Assembly (NCBI RefSeq): GCF_014851585.1
Contig: NZ_JACVAB010000001.1
Coordinates: 620,001 to 684,000, forward strand
Origin: Agrobacterium sp. AGB01
GTDB taxonomy: Bacteria; Pseudomonadota; Alphaproteobacteria; Rhizobiales; Rhizobiaceae
DNA: 64,000 nucleotides
Direction of reading: 5' to 3'
Shown: piece after piece, positions 25,163 through 35,155 of the stretch
Position numbering within the stretch: the first letter of the stretch is position 1
How the letters are laid out: every line of letters starts with the position of its first letter
Made by a program: the position numbers and the translations under genes
The notes under the pieces: model-generated
The model's database searches: none
What the model was told of the DNA's origin: nothing
What the model saw: the letters and a program-made list of their open reading frames with translations, nothing else

Positions 25163-26140
25163 TTGATCAATGCCTATCGCTCGACCTGCGAGGCAGTAAC
25201 CCTCTCGGCGCAACAGCCGATTGCGGAGCTATATCCCGATATAATCTGGATCGACATGCTCAATCCTACTCAGGATGAAGAGCGATATATAGAGACTCTG
25301 CTGGGCATAGAGGTTCCCACCCGCGAAGATTTGAAAGATATTGAACCTTCCAGCCGTCTTTATATTGATAACGGCAATGTCTTCATGACGGCATCTTTGA
25401 TCTGCAAGGCAGAAACCGATGCGCCGCAGTTGACGGATGTTGCCTTCATTCTGGCTGGAAATCGACTGGTCACCATCCGATATGCAGAGCCGAAATCCTT
25501 CAGCCTGTTTATTGCCGCCATTTCGCGCGTTTTCGGTGAACAACGCAGCGGCGTGCAATTCCTGCTGAAATTGCTTGAAACGATTGTCGACCGCACAGCA
25601 GAAATTCTCGAACGATCCGTAGTCGGCATTGATCAGCTTTCGGCAAGCATCTTTGGAAGTCAGGCTAGGGTCAAACGCAAGGCGCCACGGTTTCTGGAAG
25701 ACCGTTTGGGCGACATTGCGTCCTATCATCGCTTGCTTTCAAAAGTACGCGATAGCCTGATGTCATTGTCGCGCCTGCAGACATTTTTGTTCAGCGTACC
25801 GGCAATTCAGCAGGACAAGGATGCAAAGGAGCTTTGCCGCTCCATCGGTCGTGATATTCCGTCGCTTTCCGAGCATGCGTCCTTTATCTCCGGCAACCTT
25901 TCGTTCTTGCTGGATGCGTCACTCGGCCTGATCAATGTCGAGCAGAACGCCATTATCAAGATATTCTCGATCGCGTCGGTCGTTTTCCTGCCCCCAACTC
26001 TGGTTGCGTCCATTTATGGAATGAACTTTCACATCATGCCGGAGTTAGACTGGACTTACGGTTACCCGGTTGCGGTGTGTGTAATGCTCTTGTCGGCAGT
26101 AATTCCGTTTCTCTTTTTCCGCTGGAAGGGGTGGCTCTGA
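25163..26140 (+). CDS. corA: CorA-family divalent cation transporter
   Basis: A 325-residue CorA protein: an acidic cytosolic N-domain, a long helical stalk (about 150-250) and two C-terminal membrane helices separated by the signature YGMNF (near residue 288), followed by HIMPELDWTYGYP. CorA channels import Mg2+, Co2+ or related ions. The start is a TTG at 25163 with GGAGAA five bases upstream; the nearby ATG is out of frame. It is 15 bases from kup, so the two cation-uptake genes are probably co-transcribed. Confidence 0.9.
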   Translation: MINAYRSTCEAVTLSAQQPIAELYPDIIWIDMLNPTQDEERYIETLLGIEVPTREDLKDIEPSSRLYIDNGNVFMTASLICKAETDAPQLTDVAFILAGNRLVTIRYAEPKSFSLFIAAISRVFGEQRSGVQFLLKLLETIVDRTAEILERSVVGIDQLSASIFGSQARVKRKAPRFLEDRLGDIASYHRLLSKVRDSLMSLSRLQTFLFSVPAIQQDKDAKELCRSIGRDIPSLSEHASFISGNLSFLLDASLGLINVEQNAIIKIFSIASVVFLPPTLVASIYGMNFHIMPELDWTYGYPVAVCVMLLSAVIPFLFFRWKGWL

Positions 26141-26155
26141 CGAGCCTGAGGTGAC

Positions 26156-28072
26156 ATGTCTCACGGATTTGGAAGTGAAGTTAACGATAGCCAAAACAGC
26201 GAAACAAAGTCTGCGGAAGGCTTGTTGGCGGCGACCCTAGGTTCCGTTGGTGTCGTCTATGGCGACATCGGAACCAGCCCGCTTTATGCCTTCCGGGAAG
26301 CCCTGAAGCCAATCGCAGAGGACGGCGTAACCCGGATCGAGATCATCGGCCTGATTTCCCTGATGATCTGGGCTTTGACGATCATCGTGACATTTAAATA
26401 TGTGACGCTGCTGTTGCGTGCTGACAATGACGGCGAAGGCGGTACATTATCTCTGTTGGCTATGTTGATGAAGACGGCCGGCTCCAGACGGGCAACATTG
26501 ATTTTCCTTGGACTGGTGGGTGCGGCGCTGTTTCTTGGCGACGCCATGATCACACCAGCCCTTTCGGTCCTCTCGGCCGTTGAGGGCCTCAAGCTCGTCA
26601 CACCTGCCATGGATGAGTTTGTCATCCCGATCTCGGTTGCCATTCTGGTCGCATTGTTTGCCATACAGTCACACGGCACCAGCACGGTCGCGAAATTTTT
26701 CGGTCCAATCACCGTCCTGTGGTTTCTGGTCATGGGTGGCGTTGGTGTCATGCACATCTCGGATGACTTTGGAATTCTTGCCGCGTTCAATCCGCTCTAC
26801 GCAGCAGAGTTCCTGCTACGAGAAGGATTTCTGGGTGTCGTCGTTTTGGGCGCGGTGTTCCTGACCGTTACCGGTGCCGAAGCACTTTATGCGGATCTCG
26901 GGCATTTCGGTCGGCGTCCTATCCAGCTAGCATGGTTCCTGCTGGTTTTTCCGGCGTTGACGTTGAACTATCTCGGGCAGGGGGCCTTTGTGCTCAAAAC
27001 GCCTGAGGCCATGTCCAACCCGTTTTACCTGATGTTCCCGCAATGGGCATTGCTGCCAGCGGTAATCCTTGCGACCGCGGCAACCATTATTGCCAGTCAG
27101 GCCGTTATCACCGGCGCCTTCTCGCTTGTCCGGCAGGCTATCAACCTTGGCTATCTGCCGCGTATGGAAATCCTGTTCACATCAGAGACCAATACCGGGC
27201 AAATTTATCTGCCGTCGGTCAACACCATTCTGCTTTTGGGTGTCATCGCATTGGTCTTCAGCTTCCAAAGCTCGGATGCACTGGCTACCGCCTATGGCAT
27301 CTCGGTCACTGGTGCGATGGTCGTCACCAGCCTGATGTTCTTTGAGTTTGTGCGCAGCCGCTGGAACTGGTCGTTGTGGCTGGCACTCGCGGTGCTTTTG
27401 CCACTGTTCCTGCTGGAAATGGTGTTTCTTGGCGCTAACTTGCTGAAGGTTCATGATGGCGGTTACGTGCCGGTTATGTTTGCCATTGTCTTCACTATTA
27501 TAATGTGGACATGGCAGCGCGGTTCCAAAATCCTGTTTGCCAAGACGCGTCGCACAGATGTGCCACTTAAACTGTTCGTGGCTTCGGTCGAAAAGGAAAG
27601 TTCGCATGCGCCACTGCGTATTCCCGGCACGGCTATTTTCCTGACCGGTGACCCCGAGACCGCTCCTGCAGCTCTGCTGCATAATCTCAAGCACAACCAC
27701 GTCCTGCACGAAAAGAACGTCATCCTGACGATCCGCACGGAAGACCAACCGCGCGTTAGTCAGGTGGAACGCTTCACCATGCGGCGGTTAAGCGACCGCT
27801 TTATTGTGGTCGAGCTGCATTTCGGCTTCATGGAAACCCAGAACGTCACACAGGCATTGGCCTATCTGCGTCGCGCCGGTTTCAAGTTCGATATCATGTC
27901 GACCTCCTTTTATCTCGGACGTCGCAAGCTGGTGCCAGATAAAAACTCCGAAATGCCAACATGGCAGAACCGTCTTTTCATCGGTCTTGCAGAAACAGCC
28001 GCTGATCCCTCCGACTATTTCCGCCTCCCTGCCAACCGGGTGGTTGAACTTGGCTCTCACGTGGTGATCTGA
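26156..28072 (+). CDS. kup: Kup potassium uptake protein
   Basis: A 638-residue Kup/HAK/KT K+ transporter. After a hydrophilic start it has the signature [19 protein letters not shown], about twelve hydrophobic segments (for instance [20 protein letters not shown] and [12 protein letters not shown]) and a cytosolic C-terminal domain beginning around residue 465. Kup imports K+ with protons. It starts 15 bases after corA; a gap of about 300 bases follows. Confidence 0.95.
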   Translation: MSHGFGSEVNDSQNSETKSAEGLLAATLGSVGVVYGDIGTSPLYAFREALKPIAEDGVTRIEIIGLISLMIWALTIIVTFKYVTLLLRADNDGEGGTLSLLAMLMKTAGSRRATLIFLGLVGAALFLGDAMITPALSVLSAVEGLKLVTPAMDEFVIPISVAILVALFAIQSHGTSTVAKFFGPITVLWFLVMGGVGVMHISDDFGILAAFNPLYAAEFLLREGFLGVVVLGAVFLTVTGAEALYADLGHFGRRPIQLAWFLLVFPALTLNYLGQGAFVLKTPEAMSNPFYLMFPQWALLPAVILATAATIIASQAVITGAFSLVRQAINLGYLPRMEILFTSETNTGQIYLPSVNTILLLGVIALVFSFQSSDALATAYGISVTGAMVVTSLMFFEFVRSRWNWSLWLALAVLLPLFLLEMVFLGANLLKVHDGGYVPVMFAIVFTIIMWTWQRGSKILFAKTRRTDVPLKLFVASVEKESSHAPLRIPGTAIFLTGDPETAPAALLHNLKHNHVLHEKNVILTIRTEDQPRVSQVERFTMRRLSDRFIVVELHFGFMETQNVTQALAYLRRAGFKFDIMSTSFYLGRRKLVPDKNSEMPTWQNRLFIGLAETAADPSDYFRLPANRVVELGSHVVI

Positions 28073-28260
28073 AAACGCCCGAAAGAACCTCAAGGCGCGG
28101 GCAGGGTGGATGATCACTCTGCTCACCTTATTTTGTGTCTCTCACTGCGTATTGTGCTCACGGCTGGCGTCTCGCTAAGTCGTTCCGCACCGATTCACGA
28201 AAACGTGTGCCGATCTTATCTGTCACTTTGTTAAATCCGCTGCGCAGGCGGGCATCTCGT

Positions 28261-28281
28261 TAACCAAGCATCAAGGTTAAC
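28261..28281. promoter_or_regulatory. Inverted repeat upstream of the cell-wall hydrolase
   Basis: TTAACC and GGTTAA are separated by 9 bases, 105 bases before the chosen ATG. The half sites resemble CtrA-type TTAACC. The rest of the gap 28073-28386 shows no gene that I can support. Confidence 0.3.
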
Positions 28282-28386
28282 GAACTATTTTTGCTCATAT
28301 ACGAGTTCGTGTCGCTGGCCCCTCCGGTCGCGTCATTTGTGTGTGTCTGCGTGTTTGGAGTGCCGGTTTTGCGTTCAAAAGGTGTG

Positions 28387-29538
28387 ATGCGTCGCGGGTC
28401 GTTCATTTCGAGTGGGAAATGGACCTCGCCTTTAGTTCTTGGCCTCGCTGCATGGCTGGCTTTCCCCACTTTGGCATCGCGGGCCGATCTGGCCGCACTG
28501 CTTGCCGGCCTTGATGGCGGCAATAGCCAGTGGCGCATGGTATTGACCAACTCGCCGGCTGGCTCGGTCCACTCTGCTTCACTTGCCTTTAATAACGCAG
28601 ACAGCGCCTCGGCTTCATCCGGTGCAGGCATGACCCTGCCGGACGGCCGCAAGATCGCTTTTGCCGACGACAAGGAAAAACATCCGACAACGCCTGATAG
28701 CGAGCGCGTCAATCGCGCCGCCAAGAAGGGCCGCGTTGTCGCACTGGAAATCATGCAGCCACCGCCAGCTTTTACAGCGGGCTCAGTTCTGCAGCGCACA
28801 AGCATGATCGACGTCGAACCGCTGAGCCGTAAGGAGCGCCCGTCTTTTGTAAAGTCAAAGCGCGAAAAGCCGGTCGAACTGGCCTCATTCTATTTCCGTC
28901 GTGATGAAAAGAAGATGGACAATGGCGTTTCGCCAATGCTTGCGTCGCTGGTCACCAACCGTAACGCGGACGTGCTGGCAACTGCCTATGCACCAGCAGA
29001 GCCGGACTTCGCCCGCGAATCTCCTTTCGACGCTATTTTGAAGAAGCCGCAGACCGGACGTTTCATTCCTGATATCGGGCCGGACGACCATGCATGGGCA
29101 GCAACGCCACTGCCGCCTGCAGTCTTTTCTGCTGAGGAGCAGCAGTGCCTCTCTTCCGGCATTTATTTTGAAGCCCGTGGAGAATCGGTGAAGGGTCAGG
29201 CGGCTGTCGCGCAGGTCATTCTCAACCGAGTTCGCAACCCGACCTACCCGTCAACCATCTGTGGTGTTGTCTATCAGAACAAGGACTGGCGCAATCGTTG
29301 CCAGTTCTCCTTTGCCTGCGACAACATCCGTGACCGCGTCAACTCGCAGCGTCACTGGAAAATGGCGCGCGAAATCGCCATGGCCACCACAGCCGGCAAA
29401 ATCTGGCTGCCGGAAGTTGGTTCTGCAACCCACTACCATGCTGTTTACGTGCGCCCGGCTTGGGGCAAGAGCATGAAAAAAGTCGGTCGTATCGGATTGC
29501 ACGTGTTTTACCGCACATATGGTGGCGGATGGAGCTGA
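28387..29538 (+). CDS. SleB/CwlJ-type cell wall hydrolase, exported
   Basis: The C-terminal 130 residues form a Hydrolase_2 (SleB/CwlJ) domain: SSGIYFEARGES with the catalytic Glu, GQAAVAQVILNRVRNPTYPSTI in parts, CGVVYQ and ATHYHAVYVRPAW. These enzymes cut peptidoglycan glycan strands. The ATG at 28387 follows AAAAGG and gives a signal-peptide-like start (basic residues, then VLGLAAWLAFPTLASRA); the frame is also open from a TTG at 28291, which would add 32 residues. The middle 200 residues are low in motifs and probably a linker. Role in cell-wall remodelling or division is inference. Confidence 0.85.
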   Translation: MRRGSFISSGKWTSPLVLGLAAWLAFPTLASRADLAALLAGLDGGNSQWRMVLTNSPAGSVHSASLAFNNADSASASSGAGMTLPDGRKIAFADDKEKHPTTPDSERVNRAAKKGRVVALEIMQPPPAFTAGSVLQRTSMIDVEPLSRKERPSFVKSKREKPVELASFYFRRDEKKMDNGVSPMLASLVTNRNADVLATAYAPAEPDFARESPFDAILKKPQTGRFIPDIGPDDHAWAATPLPPAVFSAEEQQCLSSGIYFEARGESVKGQAAVAQVILNRVRNPTYPSTICGVVYQNKDWRNRCQFSFACDNIRDRVNSQRHWKMAREIAMATTAGKIWLPEVGSATHYHAVYVRPAWGKSMKKVGRIGLHVFYRTYGGGWS

Positions 29539-29676
29539 AATTGTGGCCTGATGGCAACGATTAGTGTGAACAAATCCAGTGATTCCTGTGCGCTGTAGAC
29601 GCCTGAAACCGGTTTTGAAGTCTAAGCTCATGTTTTTACAGTGTTAATTTGTATTTAATCAAGCGTGTTCAACGCC

Positions 29677-29705
29677 TTGACTATACGGGCACTCAAAACT
29701 ATGTT
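29677..29705 (+). promoter_or_regulatory. Candidate promoter of the F0 ATP synthase operon
   Basis: TTGACT (29677-29682), a 17-base spacer and TATGTT (29700-29705) form a good housekeeping-type promoter about 105 bases before the atpI ATG. The AT-rich stretch 29640-29660 just upstream could act as an UP element. The rest of the gap 29539-29809 holds no gene. Confidence 0.6.
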
Positions 29706-29809
29706 GCGCGCGACTTCAGAACGGGCTGGAACATGTCAAAGCCCTTGCCGTTTACAACCTCAAAGCGTTCTGGCGGTGCTGGAACGAGGGAAGAAAAGGC
29801 AGGTGGGAC

Positions 29810-30175
29810 ATGAATAGCAACCGTGACGATAGTCTGGAAGAACGCCGTAAACGCCTGGCCAACGAGTTGGCAAAGGTGAAGACGGAGGATGAGGCCGAAG
29901 CAGCGGCGGAGAGAAATGCCGGTGAAACACGCAAGGGTTTCGCAATGGCAATGAAGCTGTCTTCTGAGTTCATATCCGCGATCGTGGTTGGCGCCATGCT
30001 CGGGTACCTTCTGGACTACTTAGCTGGTACGTCGCCTTGGGGGATGATTATACTTCTTCTTCTCGGCTTCTGTGCAGGTGTATTGAACGTTCTGCGTTCG
30101 GCCGGTGTTGTGGCTCAGCCACAATTTTCGGACGATGCGCAGACAAAGAAACAGAATGGGAAAAACAGCCCTTAA
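29810..30175 (+). CDS. atpI: ATP synthase protein I
   Basis: A 121-residue AtpI: a charged N-terminal helix (EERRKRLANELAKVKTEDEAEAAAE, in parts), then two membrane helices (FISAIVVGAMLGYLLDYL and GMIILLLLGFCAGVLNVL). AtpI helps c-ring assembly or Mg2+ supply for the F0 sector. AGGTGGGAC precedes the ATG. First gene of the F0 operon. Confidence 0.92.
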   Translation: MNSNRDDSLEERRKRLANELAKVKTEDEAEAAAERNAGETRKGFAMAMKLSSEFISAIVVGAMLGYLLDYLAGTSPWGMIILLLLGFCAGVLNVLRSAGVVAQPQFSDDAQTKKQNGKNSP

Positions 30176-30238
30176 AGCTGTTTTTTCAATACGATGAAGA
30201 GGCGCCGTTGATGGCGCCAAAGGCAAAGAGGGCAGCCG

Positions 30239-30988
30239 GTGGCAAACGATCCGACACATCAGTTCGTGGTACAGCCGATTATTCCGATCGAAATCGGTGG
30301 GGTCGATTTTTCCTTTACCAACGCATCGCTGTTTATGGTCGCTACTATCGCAGCCGCTTCTGGTTTCCTGTATTTCGCAACATCGAACCGCGGTCTTATC
30401 CCGACCCGTTTTCAGTCTGTTGCTGAGATGTCCTACGAGTTTATTGCGTCGATGCTGCGCGAAGGCGCCGGAAGCAAGGGTATGAAGTTCTTCCCCTTTG
30501 TTTTCTCGCTGTTCATGTTCGTGCTCACCGCAAACCTGCTCGGCATGTTCCCATACTTCTTCACGATCACCAGCCAGATCATCGTAACCTTCGCACTGGC
30601 GTGCCTGGTTATCGGCACGGTCGTCGTTTACGGTTTCTACAAGCACGGTCTTCACTTCCTCGGCGTCTTTGCGCCGGCTGGCGTTCCAAAGGTTCTTTTA
30701 CCTCTGGTGTCGTCCATCGAGGTGATCTCGTTCCTGTCCCGTCCGATCAGCCTCTCGGTTCGTCTTTTCGCGAACATGCTGGCCGGTCACATCACCCTCA
30801 AAGTTTTCGCAGGTTTCGTTGCCACGATGAGCGCTATGGGCGCAGTCGGTATTGGCGGCGCTATTCTGCCACTGATCATGACTGTCGCAATGACTGGTCT
30901 GGAATTTCTCGTTGCCTTCCTGCAGGCATACGTCTTCGCGGTACTAACTTGCATGTACCTGAACGACGCCGTGCATGGTGGTCACTGA
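30239..30988 (+). CDS. atpB: ATP synthase F0 subunit a
   Basis: A 249-residue subunit a with five to six membrane helices. The essential Arg of the proton half-channel is in [13 protein letters not shown] near residue 177. It starts at a GTG (30239) with GAGG upstream; the next downstream starts would cut off the conserved [11 protein letters not shown]. It lies 63 bases after atpI and 71 before atpE. Confidence 0.95.
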   Translation: MANDPTHQFVVQPIIPIEIGGVDFSFTNASLFMVATIAAASGFLYFATSNRGLIPTRFQSVAEMSYEFIASMLREGAGSKGMKFFPFVFSLFMFVLTANLLGMFPYFFTITSQIIVTFALACLVIGTVVVYGFYKHGLHFLGVFAPAGVPKVLLPLVSSIEVISFLSRPISLSVRLFANMLAGHITLKVFAGFVATMSAMGAVGIGGAILPLIMTVAMTGLEFLVAFLQAYVFAVLTCMYLNDAVHGGH

Positions 30989-31059
30989 GAAGTAAAGTCG
31001 CTGGCCCCGGTTCCCGGGCGTCAATAAAAGCCGCAACAACCATTTCTAAGGAGCTTAAC

Positions 31060-31287
31060 ATGGAAGCGGAAGCAGCAAAGTACATCGGCGCAGGTCTCGC
31101 ATGCCTTGGCATGGCTGGTACGTCCCTCGCTCTCGGCCGTATCTTCGGTGACTACCTCTCCGGCGCACTGCGCAACCCATCTGCAGCAGACAGCCAGTTC
31201 GGCCGTCTGGTATTCGGCTTCGCCGTTACGGAAGCTCTGGGCATCTTCTCGTTGCTCGTCGCTCTTCTTCTGCTGTTCGCTGTCTAA
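31060..31287 (+). CDS. atpE: ATP synthase F0 subunit c
   Basis: A 75-residue hairpin of two membrane helices. The polar loop is GALRNPSAAD and the proton-binding carboxylate is the Glu in FAVTEALGIFSLL. A larger open frame begins at 30601, but the ATG at 31060 with TAAGGAG at 31047-31053 is clearly the true start. The strong ribosome-binding site fits the need for many copies per complex. Confidence 0.97.
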   Translation: MEAEAAKYIGAGLACLGMAGTSLALGRIFGDYLSGALRNPSAADSQFGRLVFGFAVTEALGIFSLLVALLLLFAV

Positions 31288-31307
31288 TATCGGCAGTGAC
31301 GTTTATT

Positions 31308-31340
31308 GATCGCGGCGCGTTTTTTATGCGTGCCGTGATC
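31308..31340 (+). promoter_or_regulatory. Intercistronic hairpin atpE-atpF2
   Basis: GATCGCGGCGCG (31308-31319) pairs with CGTGCCGTGATC (31329-31340) over 12 bp with two G-U pairs and a T-rich 9-base loop; TTTCG follows. Position right after the high-copy c subunit suggests a partial terminator or an mRNA-stabilising end. Confidence 0.6.
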
Positions 31341-31371
31341 TTTCGTATTTGCAGTACACCTGGAGGTAAGC

Positions 31372-31965
31372 ATGTTTGTGACCCCGGCTTATGCCGAGTC
31401 AACACCGGCTGCTGGTGAAACGCATACGGAAACCGGCGTAGCACAAAGTGCTGAACACGGTTCTGGCGTTTTTCCCCCGTTCGATCAGTCTACATATGCT
31501 TCGCAGCTTTTGTGGCTGGCGATTACGTTCGGCCTTTTTTACGTGCTTATGCAAAAGGTCATCGTACCCCGCGTCGGCGGTATTCTTGAAAACCGTCACG
31601 GGCGTATAGCGCAGGATCTGGATGAAGCTTCTCGTCTGAATGCTGAAGCCGATGCCGCGATTGAAAGCTATGAAAAAGAACTCGCAGCCGCGAGAGCCAA
31701 GGGAAGCTCTATCGCTTCTTCGGCTCGTGACGCAGCCAAGGCTAAAGCCGATGCTGACCGCGCCGCTGTAGAGGCTGAATTGGCTGAAAAGCTGACCGCT
31801 GCCGAGCAGCGTATTGCTGGTATCAAGGAAAAGGCATTTGCCGAAGTTGGTGCCATTGCTGAGGAAACAACGACTGCGATCGTTGATCAGCTGATTGGTT
31901 CCAAAATCAAGGATACCGATGCGAAGGCGGCTGTCGCTGCCGCTTCCGAAAAGAAGGAGGCGTAA
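31372..31965 (+). CDS. atpF2: ATP synthase F0 subunit b'
   Basis: A 197-residue b' subunit, the second type of stator b found in phototrophs and alphaproteobacteria. A 40-residue Ala/Thr/Glu-rich N-terminus is followed by one membrane helix ([20 protein letters not shown], 20 residues) and a long coiled coil rich in Ala, Glu and Lys. GGAGG precedes the ATG. It ends one base before the b subunit start. Confidence 0.92.
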   Translation: MFVTPAYAESTPAAGETHTETGVAQSAEHGSGVFPPFDQSTYASQLLWLAITFGLFYVLMQKVIVPRVGGILENRHGRIAQDLDEASRLNAEADAAIESYEKELAAARAKGSSIASSARDAAKAKADADRAAVEAELAEKLTAAEQRIAGIKEKAFAEVGAIAEETTTAIVDQLIGSKIKDTDAKAAVAAASEKKEA

Positions 31966-31966
31966 C

Positions 31967-32452
31967 ATGGCCTTAGACGCATCATTCTTTGCACTGGTTG
32001 GTCTTGTTCTTTTCTTCGTATTGATTGCCTACCTCAAGGTTCCTGGCATGATCGCGAAGTCTCTGGACGAGCGCGCCGACAATATCCGCAATGAACTCGA
32101 CGAAGCAAAGCGTCTGCGTGAAGAAGCCCAGCACCTGCTGGCTGAATATCAGCGCAAGCGCAAGGATGCCGAAGCAGAAGCTGCAAGCATCGTTGCTGCG
32201 GCCGAACGTGAAGCGGCAGCCCTGACAGCTGAAGCCAAGGCCAAGACGGAAGAATTCGTCGCACGCCGTACCGCTCTGTCTGAACAAAAGATCAAGCAGG
32301 CTGAAGACGACGCCATTGGTGCAGTTCGTTCCGCAGCTGTTGATCTCGCGATTGCTGCTTCTGAGAAGCTGATTGCAGACAAGTCTACCGCTGCTGTGCA
32401 GGGTAAGCTGTTCAAGTCGGCGGTAGGCGAAGTCAAATCTCGTCTGAACTAA
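31967..32452 (+). CDS. atpF: ATP synthase F0 subunit b
   Basis: A 161-residue b subunit: N-terminal membrane helix (FFALVGLVLFFVLIAYL) and a long charged coiled coil forming the stator stalk. The frame is open from 31895, but the ATG at 31967 is preceded by AAGGAGG, overlapping the end of b'. b and b' are expected to form a heterodimer. Last gene of the operon. Confidence 0.94.
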   Translation: MALDASFFALVGLVLFFVLIAYLKVPGMIAKSLDERADNIRNELDEAKRLREEAQHLLAEYQRKRKDAEAEAASIVAAAEREAAALTAEAKAKTEEFVARRTALSEQKIKQAEDDAIGAVRSAAVDLAIAASEKLIADKSTAAVQGKLFKSAVGEVKSRLN

Positions 32453-32474
32453 GCGGATTGCAGTTTGGATTTTG

Positions 32475-32501
32475 AAAGGCCGGGGCAACCCGGCCTTTTT
32501 T
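32475..32501 (+). terminator. Rho-independent terminator of the F0 operon
   Basis: AAAGGCCGGG (32475-32484) and CCCGGCCTTT (32489-32498) form a perfect 10-bp stem with a GCAA tetraloop followed by a T-run. The next 265 bases (to rnhB) contain only unsupported ORFs on both strands. Confidence 0.92.
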
Positions 32502-32767
32502 GTATCTGGACGACGGCTGCGCCTGTCTTGGCCATGAGAAGGGTTGATCGGACGGCGTTGCATCGACACCGCCACACCGAACGCTGGCTGCGCAGTCTTG
32601 CATTGCCACCTTCCGGCAAGTGCCCGTCTGACCGGCTCGCTCCCGATTGCAATGTTAATACTGGCGCTGTCAGCAGAGTTTCACGACAAACTCGGGCTTG
32701 GGTTGTCTCACGACGGCGTAACTGTCGGCCTTGCTCAATCAAGACATGGCGGCATAGGTGGTAAGGC

Positions 32768-33421
32768 TTAATCCTGACGCAGAGGGCGAAAACTCATGCG
32801 ATGCAATGGGCAGGCGCCATGTTGTTCAATCGCCTGCCTGTGAGCCGCTGTGCCGTAACCTGCGTGCCCTGCGAAACCATAATGCGGGAACAGTTCTCCA
32901 GCCTGCTCCATCATTCTGTCTCGCATCACTTTGGCGACGATGGAGGCCGCTGCAATCGAGACGGATCGTGCATCGCCCTTGATCACGGCGCGGCCGGGGC
33001 AGGCTATGCCAGGCGGTACGTCACGACCATCGGCTAGGATGATGGCAGGTGATGTCGTCAGACCCAGGATTGACCGACGCATGGCATCAAGGCTGGCGCG
33101 CAAGATATTCATGTCGTCAATTCTTGTCGGTGAGGACGAGGCAATGGAGACGATTGAGGTCTTGAGGATAAGTTCGAAAAGGCTTTCCCGTTTGCCTTTG
33201 GAAAGCTGTTTGGAATCGTTCAGCCCTGGCGGAATATTGTTGGGATCGAGAATGACTGCTGCTGCCACCACCGGACCGGCCAAGGGGCCACGTCCTGCTT
33301 CATCCGTGCCTGCAACTGGCCAGAAACCTTGTTTTTGGCATTCGGTCTCAATGCTGAAATCCGGTCCAGTCAGCTGGAAATCAAAAAGGGCAGGAGAGTC
33401 GGGAGGCATACGCTTTTTCAT
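32768..33421 (-). CDS. rnhB: Ribonuclease HII
   Basis: A 217-residue RNase HII, which removes ribonucleotides from DNA. Catalytic residues are in [14 protein letters not shown] (Asp40, Glu41), with further acidic residues in ADGRDVP and [17 protein letters not shown]. The ATG at 33421 overlaps a small upstream ORF by ATGA, but an ATG 12 bases downstream (33409) is an equally possible start; neither has a strong ribosome-binding site. The N-terminal 35 residues before the catalytic core vary between relatives. Confidence 0.93.
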   Translation of the reverse strand: MKKRMPPDSPALFDFQLTGPDFSIETECQKQGFWPVAGTDEAGRGPLAGPVVAAAVILDPNNIPPGLNDSKQLSKGKRESLFELILKTSIVSIASSSPTRIDDMNILRASLDAMRRSILGLTTSPAIILADGRDVPPGIACPGRAVIKGDARSVSIAAASIVAKVMRDRMMEQAGELFPHYGFAGHAGYGTAAHRQAIEQHGACPLHRMSFRPLRQD

Positions 33422-33690
33422 GCGGCGGAAACTCGCATGCCAACCCGATCTCCTGCAAGCCCCGGTGCGATGATAATTGCAGCAAATACCCGAGCGGCGG
33501 CAACGGTGGTTCTGCTGGCGGCTCCTGTCTTCATGACAGATGCGGCGGGGTCATCACAAAGCGGTCCGGGGATCGGTTCGCGGCAGGGACGACGCGAACG
33601 ATATCTTTCAAACGCATTCAGCCTTTGATCTGGCAATGAGACCCAGGAAGTGTGGATGTCACTGAAGACTGTGCTGAGGTTGGACGTGGT

Positions 33691-34848
33691 TCAGAGAAGC
33701 GAAAGCTGCACGCCGGCACCTCCCGGAGGAACGAACAGGTCATCGCGCAAATGGATGCCACGACGCACCATGCCAAGGCGTTTGGTGGCCATCTCGAACC
33801 GTCTGCCGATCTGCCAAGCGTAGGGACCGGCACCCTTCATGCGCTTGCCAAATTCCGCGTCATAATCCTTGCCATCCCGCATGGAGCGGATGAGCGACAT
33901 GACGTGGCGGTAGCGGTCGGGATAATTGCGCAACAGCCAATCGCGAAACAGCGGGCTGACTTCGAGAGGCAGCCGCAGCAGCACATAACTGGCTTCAGTG
34001 GCACCGGCAGCCTTGGCCGAATCGAGAATCCGTTCGATCTCGTGATCATTCAGTGCGGGAATGACCGGGGCGACCATGACGGATGTCGGAATGCCTGCCT
34101 CGGTCAGTGCCTTGATGGCTTCAAGCCGCTTTTCCGGCGTCGAGGCACGCGGCTCCATTGAGCGCGCTAGCTTCTTGTCCAGCGTCGTCACGGACAAGGC
34201 AACCTTGGCCAGGCCCTTCTTTGCCAGTGGTGCAAGGATATCGATATCGCGTGTTACCAGAGCCGACTTCGTCACGATAGCAACTGGATGCTCCGCCTCA
34301 GCCAGAACTTCGAGGATCTGTCGCATGATGCGCCATTCTCTCTCGATGGGCTGGTAGGGGTCCGTGTTTGTGCCAATGGCCAGTGTGCGTGGTTTGTACC
34401 CGGGTTTCGCCAGCTCGCGCTCCAGCAGTTTCGCTGCATCGGGCTTGGCAAAAAGCCGTGCTTCAAAATCGATGCCAGCCGACAGGCCCATATAGCTGTG
34501 GGTGGGACGGGCAAAACAATAGATGCAGCCATGTTCGCAACCACGGTACGGATTGATAGAGCGATCAAAGGGAATGTCAGGCGATTCATTGCGTGTGATG
34601 ATGGAACGTGGCTTTTCAACCTGCACCTCAGTTTTGAAGGCAGGCAGGTCTTCCAGTGTCTGCCAGCCATCATCAAAGGCTTCGCGTTGTTCTGTCTCAA
34701 AGCGACCGGATGGATTAAGCCCGGCGCCACGCCCTCGGCGACGATCAATTTCGATACGCAGGCCGGATACATTTGCAAGTGCGTTGGCAATATCTGCCGT
34801 ATGGGCAGGCGCGAATGCGCTTTGCCCCGAAAGCATATGGTTTGTCAT
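33691..34848 (-). CDS. PA0069-type SPL-like radical SAM protein
   Basis: A 385-residue radical SAM protein of the PA0069 family, related to spore photoproduct lyase. The iron-sulfur motif is YRGCEHGCIYCFARP (CxxxCxxC), preceded by PFDRSINP. The TIM-barrel part has IGTNTDPYQPIE and VAIVTKSALVTRDI, and a C-terminal segment ending in PGGAGVQLSLL. Substrate unknown; a DNA-repair function is suggested by the SPL relationship and by a strong SOS box 63 bases upstream. GGAG precedes the ATG. Confidence 0.9.
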   Translation of the reverse strand: MTNHMLSGQSAFAPAHTADIANALANVSGLRIEIDRRRGRGAGLNPSGRFETEQREAFDDGWQTLEDLPAFKTEVQVEKPRSIITRNESPDIPFDRSINPYRGCEHGCIYCFARPTHSYMGLSAGIDFEARLFAKPDAAKLLERELAKPGYKPRTLAIGTNTDPYQPIEREWRIMRQILEVLAEAEHPVAIVTKSALVTRDIDILAPLAKKGLAKVALSVTTLDKKLARSMEPRASTPEKRLEAIKALTEAGIPTSVMVAPVIPALNDHEIERILDSAKAAGATEASYVLLRLPLEVSPLFRDWLLRNYPDRYRHVMSLIRSMRDGKDYDAEFGKRMKGAGPYAWQIGRRFEMATKRLGMVRRGIHLRDDLFVPPGGAGVQLSLL

Positions 34849-34910
34849 CTGGTTGCTCCGTGCGAAAACGACTCTTCGCTTCGATGATTAAATTCCTAAA
34901 ACATTCATGA

Positions 34911-34925
34911 GAACATTACAAGAAC
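34911..34925 (-). promoter_or_regulatory. Alphaproteobacterial LexA (SOS) box
   Basis: On the plus strand the sequence is GAAC-ATTACAA-GAAC, that is GTTC-N7-GTTC on the minus strand, the direct-repeat LexA consensus of alphaproteobacteria, with matching flanking A after each GAAC. It lies 63 bases upstream of the radical SAM start, overlapping its promoter region. The 307-base gap 34849-35155 otherwise holds only a weak plus-strand promoter candidate (TTGTGG at 34942, 18-base spacer, GATAAT at 34966) and no supported gene. Confidence 0.8.
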
Positions 34926-35155
34926 AAAATGCGCAAACAGATTGTGGCAATTTATGATCTGATACGATAATGCTAGGTTGCATAGGACATCAGGGGTTTG
35001 GACTGCGGCATGAGGGAAGATCGTTCGGTTTCAGAAGCAAGACCACGGATGGAATTGATGTCCATCAAGGTTTTGCAAAACAGAACTGACCGACTTTCAC
35101 CAGGCTTAAGTGCTTCGATGCGACCTTCCGCAATCGCTGGCGATTGGGTCCACCC

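Noticed and set aside
32502..32767. ORFs on both strands between the F0 terminator and rnhB
   Set aside because: Neither has a recognisable family or a good start; treated as a non-coding gap of convergent genes.
33418..33636. 72-codon minus-strand ORF whose stop overlaps the rnhB start (ATGA)
   Set aside because: The overlap is suggestive, but there is no recognisable family, no clear ribosome-binding site and the composition is like out-of-frame GC-rich sequence. Kept as unsupported.
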